Origin: a virus
DNA: 23,367 nt
Strand: one strand, 5' to 3'
Virus record (IMG/VR): IMGVR_UViG_3300024308_000062
Span: 1 to 23,367 of that record
Program-made: the position numbers and the translations under genes
In this document: piece by piece, positions 12,032 to 19,234 of the stretch
Position numbering within the stretch: the first letter of the stretch is position 1
Layout: every line of letters begins with the position of its first letter
The notes under the pieces: model-generated
What the model was told of the DNA's origin: nothing
The model's input: the letters and a program-made list of their open reading frames with translations, nothing else
Database searches by the model: none

Positions 12032-13063
12032 ATGGCCACGACCAAGCCCGAGAAGCCGTTCACGACTGCCGTCAAGGCGCAGCAGGAGGCCAAGGCTCGG
12101 CATGCCGAGAGCGTGCGCGAGCGCGAGCTGTCACGGGTCATTCTGTCGCCGGATGACGTGGCGGGCGCCTATGACGCGGCGCGCGTGCTGTTCACCACGC
12201 TCGGCGGCAAGGCCAGGCCGATCACGGCCGACGACCTGAAGGCCTTTCAGGCGACTGCGCAGCAGCTGGGCAAGAAATTCAAGGGCGGCATCACGGCCAA
12301 GCAGGTCATCGATCTGTCGATGCCTGATGCGCTCAAGCGCGCGCACCAGCAGATCCATACTGGGTTCCCGGTGACCAATCGCGGTGGCCGCGTGCAGTTC
12401 CAGACCAATGCCGGCCCCGACTCCAAGCATCGCCGGCACATGGTCGTCATCGACTTTATGAACTTCGAGGCCTGCGTGGCCAGTCCGGTGGCGCCGAAGG
12501 ATATCGTCAAGCAGATGCTGCGCGGGCCGATTAAGCTCGATTGCAACTGCGAAGATTGGCGTTATCGACTGCGCTTCATCGCCACCAAGGGCAAGTACGC
12601 CGCTGGCCCCTGGTTCGAAAACGGCTTCCCGAAGATCACCAACCCGCTGCTGCATGGTGTGGGCTGCAAGCATTCGCTGCGGATTGCCCAGCTGATCCTG
12701 CACTCGCCGACGTTCAAGAACTACGCCATCAACATGATTGGCCAGGCGCGGGGCGCGGTCGAGCGCAAGAGCAAGAACCTCAAAGTCAAGGAAATGGAGG
12801 CCTTCCGCCAGGCGCTGGCAAAGGAGGGCTACAAGCAGCGGGCGATCAAGACCACCCAGGAAAAGCGCGCCCAACGCCAGGCGCAGCCGTCCTACCAGCG
12901 CCAGCTCGAAGCGCAGCGGGCGATGCGCGCCAAGGCGGCGAGCAAGCCGGCGGCGCAGGCGCGCGTCAGCGACACCAAATTCATTCAGATGCTGATGCAG
13001 GGCGGGTTCAGTCAGGCTGCCGCCGAGGCAGCACTGGCCGCAGCCAAGGCGACCATGGCGTGA
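12032..13063 (+). CDS. SWIM-like CxC/CxH phage protein, 343 aa
   Basis: After a basic helical N-terminus, the middle contains MVVIDFMNF followed by DCNCEDWRYRLRF (Cys171, Cys173). After about 38 residues GVGCKHSLRIAQL follows (Cys212, His214). CxC plus CxH is the ligand set of SWIM zinc fingers, here with a longer insert (GPWFENGFPKITNPL). The C-terminal third is highly basic and helical (KRAQRQAQPSYQRQLEAQRAMRAK), then a short UBA-like helix pair (DTKFIQMLMQGGFSQAAAEAALAAAK). I associate this CxC-DW-YR...CKH pattern with unnamed structural-region proteins of large myoviruses. A role in the head or baseplate or in DNA binding is inferred from position. It ends in TGATG coupling. Confidence 0.6.
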   Translation: MATTKPEKPFTTAVKAQQEAKARHAESVRERELSRVILSPDDVAGAYDAARVLFTTLGGKARPITADDLKAFQATAQQLGKKFKGGITAKQVIDLSMPDALKRAHQQIHTGFPVTNRGGRVQFQTNAGPDSKHRRHMVVIDFMNFEACVASPVAPKDIVKQMLRGPIKLDCNCEDWRYRLRFIATKGKYAAGPWFENGFPKITNPLLHGVGCKHSLRIAQLILHSPTFKNYAINMIGQARGAVERKSKNLKVKEMEAFRQALAKEGYKQRAIKTTQEKRAQRQAQPSYQRQLEAQRAMRAKAASKPAAQARVSDTKFIQMLMQGGFSQAAAEAALAAAKATMA

Positions 13064-13194
13064 TGCGCTGCCCTGAGTTCATCCGCTTCATGCGCCGCTG
13101 CGGCTTCGAGCTGGTGCGTGTCGGTGGCTACAGACCGACGTCGCGGCTTTGGGAAAGCGCCGCGCTGCGCTCGCGGGCTCGCGACGCAGAATGA
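13063..13194 (+). CDS. small basic protein, 43 aa
   Basis: A TGATG junction at 13061-13065 starts this 43-residue frame, MRCPEFIRFMRRCGFELVRV and onward to SRARDAE. It is basic, with two cysteines ten residues apart. No family is recognised. The coupling to the SWIM-like gene is the main support. A further ten-codon frame (13191-13223) links its stop codon to the next start by ATGA overlaps at both ends, which may keep ribosomes moving through the junction. Confidence 0.45.
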   Translation: MRCPEFIRFMRRCGFELVRVGGYRPTSRLWESAALRSRARDAE

Positions 13195-13219
13195 CCGCAC
13201 ATTACGCGAGGTGCGTCCA

Positions 13220-13474
13220 ATGACTGCCAAGATTCTGCCGCTCAAGGGCGCTAAGCCTGCTAGCACATCCGACGAGCTGTCGCAGCAATTGCGCGCACTG
13301 GCCGATAGTCTCGATGGCCTCAACGAGATCGGGCAGCTGAAAATGACGTCCGCCATCATCGTGATCGAGTGCGAGAATGGCGAACTGATACCGACCGTGA
13401 TCGGCCAGGATGACTGGGCGCGCGCCGTAGGCATCCTGTTTGCCGCTGCCCAGCAAGTAGTAAGGGGAGAGTGA
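13220..13474 (+). CDS. hypothetical protein, 84 aa
   Basis: The product begins MTAKILPLKGAKPASTSDELSQQL and continues with a helix (LRALADSLDGLNEIGQLK) and a strand pair (SAIIVIECENGELIPTVIG), ending in a helix. I do not recognise it; it is soluble and acidic. The ATG at 13220 follows GAGG (13208-13211) at eight bases. The longer in-frame start at 13118 would overlap most of the 43-residue gene. It belongs to a group of small proteins just ahead of the portal gene, where connector and decoration proteins are often encoded, but there is no direct evidence for that role. Confidence 0.65.
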   Translation: MTAKILPLKGAKPASTSDELSQQLRALADSLDGLNEIGQLKMTSAIIVIECENGELIPTVIGQDDWARAVGILFAAAQQVVRGE

Positions 13475-13476
13475 CC

Positions 13477-13704
13477 ATGCAGATGCAGAGATTGCCGGCC
13501 GATGGGATCGTGGCGGTGCGCATGCCAGGCCCATTGAAGTTCGAGCATGCCGCATCGCTGCACCAGCGTCTGGAGGAGGTCAAGCGCGAGCAGGGCAGTA
13601 GCGTCAGCTTCGTGGTGGTGCCTGGCGATATCCAGATCGAGGCGCTGTCTGATAGCGACCTGGCCCGCATGGGGCTGCAGCGCATCCCGGCGGTCGCATG
13701 CTGA
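13477..13704 (+). CDS. hypothetical protein, 75 aa
   Basis: The start ATG at 13477 lies eight bases after AAGGGGA (13462-13468); the GTG at 13471 is too close to that site. The product, MQMQRLPADGIVAVRMPGPL, continues with a helix (HAASLHQRLEEVKREQGSSV), a strand (SFVVVPGDIQIEAL) and a C-terminal helix. The sequence looks like a compact alpha/beta unit, but no family is recognised. It overlaps the next gene by seven bases. Confidence 0.65.
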   Translation: MQMQRLPADGIVAVRMPGPLKFEHAASLHQRLEEVKREQGSSVSFVVVPGDIQIEALSDSDLARMGLQRIPAVAC

Positions 13705-14174
13705 GCGCCGTTCCCGAGCAGGTATCGCGCGCCGCGCGGCAGATGGTGATGTTCTCGCCGAACTCGATGCACTGCGTCGTGTTCCGCAAGCAGGTGCTGC
13801 GCCCCGAGGGCGATAGCGGTCTACTGGAGCTGGGCGGCATGGGTGTGCTCGACAGCAGCGACGAGGCGGCCTATGAGTACGTCGAGCTGGGTGAGGGCAA
13901 GATACTGTTCAGCGGCTCCTACACCGCCGCACCGGGCAACGTGATCGACAGCGATGACGGCATCAACTACGCCGAGGGCGTGATGGAATGCCGTGTCGAA
14001 CCCAAGGTCGAAGGTGCCTTCGAAGTGGACAAGAATGACCAGATTCAGGTGCTGCCCGGCAATGGCTTCGTCATGCCCTATGAGGTCGTCGGCATCACCT
14101 CGCCGACCAGCATCCCGCCCTATGTCCGCAAGCTGATTGTCGAGCCGCGCCAGGACGAGCGCGTCGGCATCTAA
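13698..14174 (+). CDS. probable structural protein upstream of portal, 158 aa
   Basis: The protein is rich in strand-like segments: QMVMFSPNSMHCVVFRKQV, AAYEYVELGEGKILFSGSYTA, YAEGVMECRVEPKVEGAFEV, DQIQVLPGNGFVMPYEVVGI and VRKLIVEP. No signal peptide or transmembrane segment is visible. I do not know the family. A beta-rich protein directly upstream of the portal could be a connector, tail-terminator or baseplate component, which is a positional guess. It overlaps the preceding gene by seven bases and is the last gene before an intergenic gap with a TCGGAAA box. Confidence 0.6.
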   Translation: MLSAVPEQVSRAARQMVMFSPNSMHCVVFRKQVLRPEGDSGLLELGGMGVLDSSDEAAYEYVELGEGKILFSGSYTAAPGNVIDSDDGINYAEGVMECRVEPKVEGAFEVDKNDQIQVLPGNGFVMPYEVVGITSPTSIPPYVRKLIVEPRQDERVGI

Positions 14175-14175
14175 G

Positions 14176-14218
14176 TCGGAAAGCTCGCGCCGGTAGCGGT
14201 TGCCCCGCTCGCTACCAT
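14176..14218 (+). promoter_or_regulatory. TCGGAAA box with dyad before the portal gene
   Basis: TCGGAAAGC starts at 14176, one base after the preceding stop codon. GGTAGCG (14192-14198) and CGCTACC (14210-14216) form an inverted repeat. A -10-like TACCAT lies at 14213-14218, 37 bases from the start of the box. The same box-to-TA distance is found in the gap at 21308. No consensus -35 is present. Confidence 0.35.
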
Positions 14219-14258
14219 CGACCGAAATCCATATTGGTCAACGGTGCCCGAGCATTCC

Positions 14259-15884
14259 ATGGCAGAGACTAAATCCAGCATCCTGCAAGGCGTGAAGGCG
14301 GCCACCAAGCGCCTGCTAGGTGTCGTCGATTCTGTCGATGCGATCCGCGAAAACGAGTTCGCCTGGGGCTATGACGGCGTAACCGTGTCCATGCTGCTGG
14401 GCAACAGCAAGCAGCCGGCGCGCTCGCGTATCGACATTTACGCCAAGTGGCACCTGATGATGGGTGACCCCATTATCTCGACGGCCCTGCGCACGCATGT
14501 GACCCAAGCCTTGGGTGGCCACGAGACCAGCGGCGATACGATCTTCATCGAAGCCAAGCCCGACGCCAAGGGGGCGGACAAGAAGCGCGTGGAGGAGATC
14601 GCCGAGCAGCTGCAGCCGATCCTCAACCGCATCGCCCACGGCCTCTGCTTTAACGCAGCGGGCTACGGCGACGCCTATGCGCGGATCTTCACCGAGGACA
14701 AGGTTGGCGTGACCGACCTGTACACCGGTGAAATGCTGATGCCGCCGCTGGTGCAGTCCTATGAGCAGGCCAACACCACCGCAGGCTTCGTGGTCACCAC
14801 CGGCGAGAAGGCGGCCGAACGCCTGACGGTCAAGCAGATGGCGCGCATGAAGATGGCGCGCATGCTCTACACGCCGCAGACCCGCGCAATGGAAATGGCG
14901 CAGCGCATCGCACTGAAGAAGGACCGGCCCGACGAGTGGCCGCACCTGCCGGCTCTGGCCGGTGGTTCGTTCCTTGAATCTGCCGAGGAGCCCTATGACC
15001 GCCTGGCCACGTCCATCATCGGTCTGGTATCGAACCGCATCCTCGGCTCCATCGACGAATCACTGCTGACCGTCAACATGGACGGCATGACCCACGAGCA
15101 GAAGACCCTGTTCATGGGCTCGCTCGGCAACATGCTGAAGAAGGCCAAGGAGCGCACCAGCAAGCTGATCGCCAAGGGTGAGTTCAGCACCGAGCGCGTC
15201 ACGCACATCATCCCGGTGAGCGGTGACAAGCAGATCACCCAGGTCAGCCAGTTTCAGGGCTCTGCCGGCACCGGCACGATCTCCATTGACGACGTGATGC
15301 TGCAGGCGCGGCTGCTGGCCGGCGCGCTGGGCATTGACCTGTCGATGCTGGGCTTTGCCGACCAGCTGGCTGGCGGCCTCGGCGAAGGCGGTTTCTTCCG
15401 TACCTCGATTCAGGCAGCCGAGCGCTCCGAGATCATCCGCACGGCCCTGACCGAGTTCATCCACCACGTCATCGACGTGCATTGCCTGGTGCGCTACGGC
15501 GAAGTCTTCAGCCCGTCGGCGCGGCCGTATCAAGTCAACTTCTACGGCGCGTCCAGCGCGTTGGAGCGCGAGAACCAAGAGTCGCGCGAGCGCGCCATGA
15601 ACGCCTCGGCAATCATGGTGCAGGTGTTCCAGCAGGTGATCGAGCTGGGCCTGCCGGTCGATGTGGTCGAGCAGATCCTGATCAAGTCCATGCAGTTCGA
15701 CGAGGACTACGCCAAGCAGTTGGCCAAGGGCCTGAAAGAGGCCAAGCCGAAGAACGACGGCGGTGATGGGGGCTTTGGGGGCGGCGGCTTCCCAGGCCAG
15801 GACAACGACCCGAACGATCAGGACAACCCCGACTTTGACGAGCCGCGCAAGCCCGCTGCTGTAACCGAGGATGACGAGCAATGA
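14259..15884 (+). CDS. portal protein, about 541 aa
   Basis: The portal is the dodecameric ring at the head vertex through which DNA enters. Size and layout fit: a first domain with ARSRIDIYAKWHLMMGDPIISTALRTHVTQALGG, a central domain with LYTPQTRAMEMAQRIALKKD, and a stem-like helical region containing DDVMLQARLLAGALGIDLSMLGFADQLAGG. Long wing and crown helices follow (RSEIIRTALTEFIHHVIDVH). The tail is acidic and Gly/Asn/Asp-rich. The ATG at 14259 is preferred; an in-frame GTG at 14244 also lacks a good ribosome-binding site, so the start is uncertain. The next gene overlaps as ATGA. The call rests on overall pattern and neighbours. Confidence 0.8.
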   Translation: MAETKSSILQGVKAATKRLLGVVDSVDAIRENEFAWGYDGVTVSMLLGNSKQPARSRIDIYAKWHLMMGDPIISTALRTHVTQALGGHETSGDTIFIEAKPDAKGADKKRVEEIAEQLQPILNRIAHGLCFNAAGYGDAYARIFTEDKVGVTDLYTGEMLMPPLVQSYEQANTTAGFVVTTGEKAAERLTVKQMARMKMARMLYTPQTRAMEMAQRIALKKDRPDEWPHLPALAGGSFLESAEEPYDRLATSIIGLVSNRILGSIDESLLTVNMDGMTHEQKTLFMGSLGNMLKKAKERTSKLIAKGEFSTERVTHIIPVSGDKQITQVSQFQGSAGTGTISIDDVMLQARLLAGALGIDLSMLGFADQLAGGLGEGGFFRTSIQAAERSEIIRTALTEFIHHVIDVHCLVRYGEVFSPSARPYQVNFYGASSALERENQESRERAMNASAIMVQVFQQVIELGLPVDVVEQILIKSMQFDEDYAKQLAKGLKEAKPKNDGGDGGFGGGGFPGQDNDPNDQDNPDFDEPRKPAAVTEDDEQ

Positions 15885-16711
15885 GCCTTAAAACCGGCAT
15901 TATCCGCTTCAACCTGGCCGAGCGTGGCCGTGCCGCGCGCGGCGTAGAACGCAATTTCGACACCGCTGCCGCCGCTCGCCTGATCAATAGTCCGGCGATT
16001 CAGGAGAAGGTCAAGCACGGCGACATGATTGGCTACTTCGGCCACTGGCCGCGCGTCAAGTTCGGCCTGAACGCTGCAGAGGGCGGCATCGTCGGCGGCA
16101 AGCACGTCAGCGTCGAGCCGGCGCTGCGCACGGTCTACCTGAAAGCCTTCCCCGATGGCACCGTCGAGCACGAGGAGGAGTTTCTGGACACCGCCTCGGG
16201 CAAGATCGCTGCGCGCCTGTACGCCAGCAAGGCCGGCGGCTTTTCCTCGGCGATCCGCGCGCCCCAAGTCGGCAGTAAGGCCATCCCCAGCGAGTTCCAC
16301 GGCTTCGACTACGTGCTGGAGCCGAATTACTCGACCAATCGCGGCTATGACGTGGCGCTCGATGGCGTGGACGGTGACGAGGTGTTCGACGCCGTGGCCG
16401 AACAGCAGGCGATCCTCGATCAGTGCAGCGTGATGCTCGACTCGATGCAGTCGGCCTACGACCAGATGGCTGCAGCCCTTGAGCGCGCCACCGAGGAGAA
16501 CGCCTACTACCTGAGCCGTCTGGCCAAGGAGAGCAAGGCGGCCGACATGCTCGACGGCATCATGGACATGACCGTCAACCCGATCACCTCGCACCTCGAC
16601 CGCGCCGACGACTTCCTGACCGCCGATCTGGTGCCGCTGCAACAGCCGAAGAAGCAGAAGCAGCAGGCCAGTCCGCACGCCGAGCGCCAGCTCAGCCGGC
16701 TGGGCGTGTAA
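15881..16711 (+). CDS. candidate prohead protease/scaffold fusion, 276 aa
   Basis: The N-terminal half fits a herpes-type prohead protease. INSPAIQEKVKHGDMIGYFGHWP gives a likely catalytic His in GHW. Then SVEPALRTVYLKAFPDGTVEHEEEFLDTASGKIAARL resembles the core strands, and GGFSSAIRAP offers the catalytic Ser. The C-terminal half is a long helical segment (VMLDSMQSAYDQMAAALERATEENAYYLSRLAKES) like a scaffold. Proteases of this type cut scaffold and capsid during head maturation, and they lie just after the portal gene in many phages, as here. A major capsid gene would be expected next but is not found. It overlaps the portal gene as ATGA. Confidence 0.5.
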   Translation: MSLKTGIIRFNLAERGRAARGVERNFDTAAAARLINSPAIQEKVKHGDMIGYFGHWPRVKFGLNAAEGGIVGGKHVSVEPALRTVYLKAFPDGTVEHEEEFLDTASGKIAARLYASKAGGFSSAIRAPQVGSKAIPSEFHGFDYVLEPNYSTNRGYDVALDGVDGDEVFDAVAEQQAILDQCSVMLDSMQSAYDQMAAALERATEENAYYLSRLAKESKAADMLDGIMDMTVNPITSHLDRADDFLTADLVPLQQPKKQKQQASPHAERQLSRLGV

Positions 16712-16714
16712 GCC

Positions 16715-18925
16715 ATGAAGCTGAACGCCGATAGCGGCGGCTTTCTGGTCGGTTCCGAGCAGGTCGATCTGTCGGGTGAGCAGGACAAGCTGCAGATCCT
16801 GCGCGCGATCAAGGCCGACACGGCCGCCATGCGTTCGGCGCTCAGCCAGTCAACCCGCAAGGCGGCGCAGGCGGTCACGCCGGCAGCCCTGACCCAGGCC
16901 GTGCGCAGTGCCGTGCGGCGCCGTGAGGCGGCCAATGCGCCGCTGGAGCCCTTGGCTGCGCGTTCGCGCAGTGCAACCCCGCGTGAGCGTGCCGAGGTGG
17001 CTGCCCGTGAGGTGGCTGCGCCGGTATCGGCCCGCCGCAGGGCGCCAGCAGAACGCACGGCCGACACCCAGGCGGCGACACCCAAGCGTGCCGCCAATGG
17101 TCGCTTCCTGTCGGCTGCTGAGCGCAATGGCGAGGCTGGCGGCAATGACGCCGGCGAGGCGCGCGAGCGTGGGCGAATGGGTGCGGTCATGGGCAAGCTC
17201 GGCGATGCGGCATCGAAGCTGCGCGAAGGCGTGGCCGGCATGTTCGCCGGCACCGAGCAGGTCGATCCGGCCATTGCCGCGGCCAAGGAGGTCGGCGAGA
17301 TCACGGCGCCGCTGATGGCGCCGATCAAGGGCGTCGGCAGCCTGCTGTTCAAGCCGCGTGACGAGCAGGCCGCACGCGAAAAGAGCGAGAAGAAGGTCAA
17401 GGTGCCCTGGTATCGCCGGCTCTGGAAGGAGCTGCGTGACCTGAATGAGCAGCGTGGCGGCGGCAGTGGCGGCAGTAGCACGGTCAAGCTAGGCGGCCTT
17501 GGTGGCATGCTGATGAAGCTGCCCGGCGTGGGCATGCTCGGCAAGCTGCTTGGCTCGGTCGGTGGCGCGCTCAAACCGTTGCTGAGCCTGGCCGGCAAGG
17601 CAGCGCTTCCGCTGGCTGCGCTGTTCTCGGCATTCAAGTCGTTCAGCACCAGCACCGAAGAATACGCGGCCCGCATGGGTATCGAGCTGAATGGCTCGCT
17701 CGCGCAGGAACTCGGCGTGCGCTTCGTCGGCGTGCTCGGCGACCTGGGCAACACCCTGACCTTTGGCCTGGCGGGCAAGTTTGGCGAGTACATCGCGCCT
17801 GCCGTCAGCGATATGGTCATCGGCATGCTGGACCGCTGGGGCAAGGTGACCGAGTGGATCGAATCGAAGTGGTCGGACATGACCGGCAGGTTCGATGCGG
17901 TGATCGACGGCATCAGCAAGTGGTTTGCGGACAAGTTCGGCGCTGTTGCCGATAAGGTCAAGGAAGTCGGCGCAAAGGTCTCTAACACCGCCGTCGAAGC
18001 CAAGGCGTCGGCCGGCGAATGGGTCGGCCAGAAGGCTGATGCGGTGGCCAGCGCATTTGGCGGAGGCTCCAAGGGGCGCAGCAAGGCCATGCGGCAGGCT
18101 CTGCAGGCGGAAATGACCAGTTCCGGCATCACCGATCCGCGCGAGCAGGCCATGTTCATGGCGCAGATGGATCACGAGTCGGGTGGATTCCGTAACACGC
18201 AGGAGAACCTGAACTATTCGGCGGAAGGCCTGATGAAGACCTTCCCCAAGTATTACAAGAATATCGCTGACGCACAGAAAGACGCGCGCAACCCCGAAGC
18301 CATCGCCAACAAGGTCTATGGCGGGCGCATGGGCAATACCCAGGCAGGCGACGGCTTCAAGTTCCGTGGGCGTGGCGCCATCCAGCTGACCGGCAAGGAC
18401 AACTACGCCGCCGCCAGCAAGGATCTCGGCATCGACCTGCTGGGCAATCCCGATCTGGCAGCCGACCCAGCCGTCGCGGCCAAGGTGGCGACGTGGTACT
18501 GGAAGAAGAACAAGTTGGGCGATGCGGCGCGCCAAGGCGACGTCACGGCGGTGACCAAGAAGATCAACGGTGGCACCAACGGCCTGGCCGACCGCCAGAA
18601 GAAGTATCAGGCGTACCTGGCGGCAGCCAACACCGGCAAGGTGTCCATCGGGCCGCAGGGCGCGGTCTCGAAAAGCGTAAGCCCGACGCCGACCATGGTG
18701 GCGCAGGCCAGTGTGCCGACCGCGCCGCGTCTGGCCAGTGCCGCACCGCCCGCGGATCGCCAGGGCGTGCCGCCGGTGCCCAGCGTGCCGCGCAAGGTCG
18801 CTTCCAACGAATCGAAGGCGTCGCAGCCGGTAGTGGTCGAGCAGCCGCTGTCGCAGAACATCGCCGACCGAGGGCTGGCGCAAGCCGCTACCGGCGGCCT
18901 CGGAATGAACCTGGGAGGGCGCTAA
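16715..18925 (+). CDS. tape-measure-like structural protein with C-terminal GH19 lysozyme, 736 aa
   Basis: Residues 1-200 are Ala/Arg-rich and helical, with a KRAANGRFLSAAERNG motif like the ARGRF segment of many tape-measure proteins. A hydrophobic, Gly-rich stretch (about 265-310; GGMLMKLPGVGMLGKLLGSVGG) could insert in a membrane. Residues about 459-640 form a GH19 chitinase-like lysozyme: likely catalytic Glu488 in DHESGGF and the signature FRGRGAIQLTG at 550-560. The last 90 residues are Pro/Ala/Ser-rich. A virion-bound peptidoglycan hydrolase would open the host wall during DNA entry. It precedes baseplate genes, so a tape-measure or baseplate-hub role is likely; an internal head protein is the alternative. 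Lysozyme is firm, the rest inferred. Confidence 0.8.
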   Translation: MKLNADSGGFLVGSEQVDLSGEQDKLQILRAIKADTAAMRSALSQSTRKAAQAVTPAALTQAVRSAVRRREAANAPLEPLAARSRSATPRERAEVAAREVAAPVSARRRAPAERTADTQAATPKRAANGRFLSAAERNGEAGGNDAGEARERGRMGAVMGKLGDAASKLREGVAGMFAGTEQVDPAIAAAKEVGEITAPLMAPIKGVGSLLFKPRDEQAAREKSEKKVKVPWYRRLWKELRDLNEQRGGGSGGSSTVKLGGLGGMLMKLPGVGMLGKLLGSVGGALKPLLSLAGKAALPLAALFSAFKSFSTSTEEYAARMGIELNGSLAQELGVRFVGVLGDLGNTLTFGLAGKFGEYIAPAVSDMVIGMLDRWGKVTEWIESKWSDMTGRFDAVIDGISKWFADKFGAVADKVKEVGAKVSNTAVEAKASAGEWVGQKADAVASAFGGGSKGRSKAMRQALQAEMTSSGITDPREQAMFMAQMDHESGGFRNTQENLNYSAEGLMKTFPKYYKNIADAQKDARNPEAIANKVYGGRMGNTQAGDGFKFRGRGAIQLTGKDNYAAASKDLGIDLLGNPDLAADPAVAAKVATWYWKKNKLGDAARQGDVTAVTKKINGGTNGLADRQKKYQAYLAAANTGKVSIGPQGAVSKSVSPTPTMVAQASVPTAPRLASAAPPADRQGVPPVPSVPRKVASNESKASQPVVVEQPLSQNIADRGLAQAATGGLGMNLGGR

Positions 18926-19234
18926 ATGGCTGGCAATACACTGAGCACATCGGAAATTGCCGACATGGTGCGGCACTGGCTGGCAACGCCGGTCAATGCC
19001 TACCTGGGTTCCGGCTACGGTAACGACCTCAAGGCCCTGCTGCAGCAGCCCATGAACTCGGGACTGGCTGACGGCTTCCTGCAGAAGCTGGTCGCCGACG
19101 TGCCGGTGCTGGCCGCGCTGCCGGCCGGTGCGCTGAACCTGTACATGGAGCCTGTCGGCAAAGACCAGCAACGATTGATCATCGACATAGCGGGAACCGT
19201 GGTTTCCGTCGATAGCCTGGGGGCGATTGCGTGA
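18926..19234 (+). CDS. gp25/gpW-like baseplate protein candidate, 102 aa
   Basis: The segment MVRHWLATPVNAYLGSGYGNDLKALLQQPMNS resembles the gp25-like pattern, in which a short helix is followed by L-x-T-P, a G-x-x-YG turn and a conserved Pro. The end, QRLIIDIAGTVVSVDS, supplies the closing strands. The gene lies directly before the baseplate J-like gene, matching the P2 order W-J-I-H. gp25 proteins join wedge and sheath and seed tail contraction. A GGGAGGG site (18913-18919) precedes the ATG. Sequence similarity alone is weak; gene order strengthens it. Confidence 0.55.
   Translation: MAGNTLSTSEIADMVRHWLATPVNAYLGSGYGNDLKALLQQPMNSGLADGFLQKLVADVPVLAALPAGALNLYMEPVGKDQQRLIIDIAGTVVSVDSLGAIA

Noticed and set aside
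12541-13194. 217-codon forward frame overlapping the SWIM-like gene
   Set aside because: Only its last 43 codons, after the TGATG junction at 13061-13065, are credible. The rest is an out-of-frame reading of the SWIM-like gene.
14192-14216. Terminator before the portal gene
   Set aside because: The arms are only seven bases with an 11-base loop and no T-run follows, so it was recorded as a regulatory dyad instead.
16507-19171. Very long reverse-strand open frames (550 and 560 codons), with similar ones at 1789-2970, 6304-7623 and 21042-22274
   Set aside because: They lie opposite recognised genes, are products of strong third-position G/C bias, have repetitive low-information translations, and show no start or ribosome-binding signals of their own.
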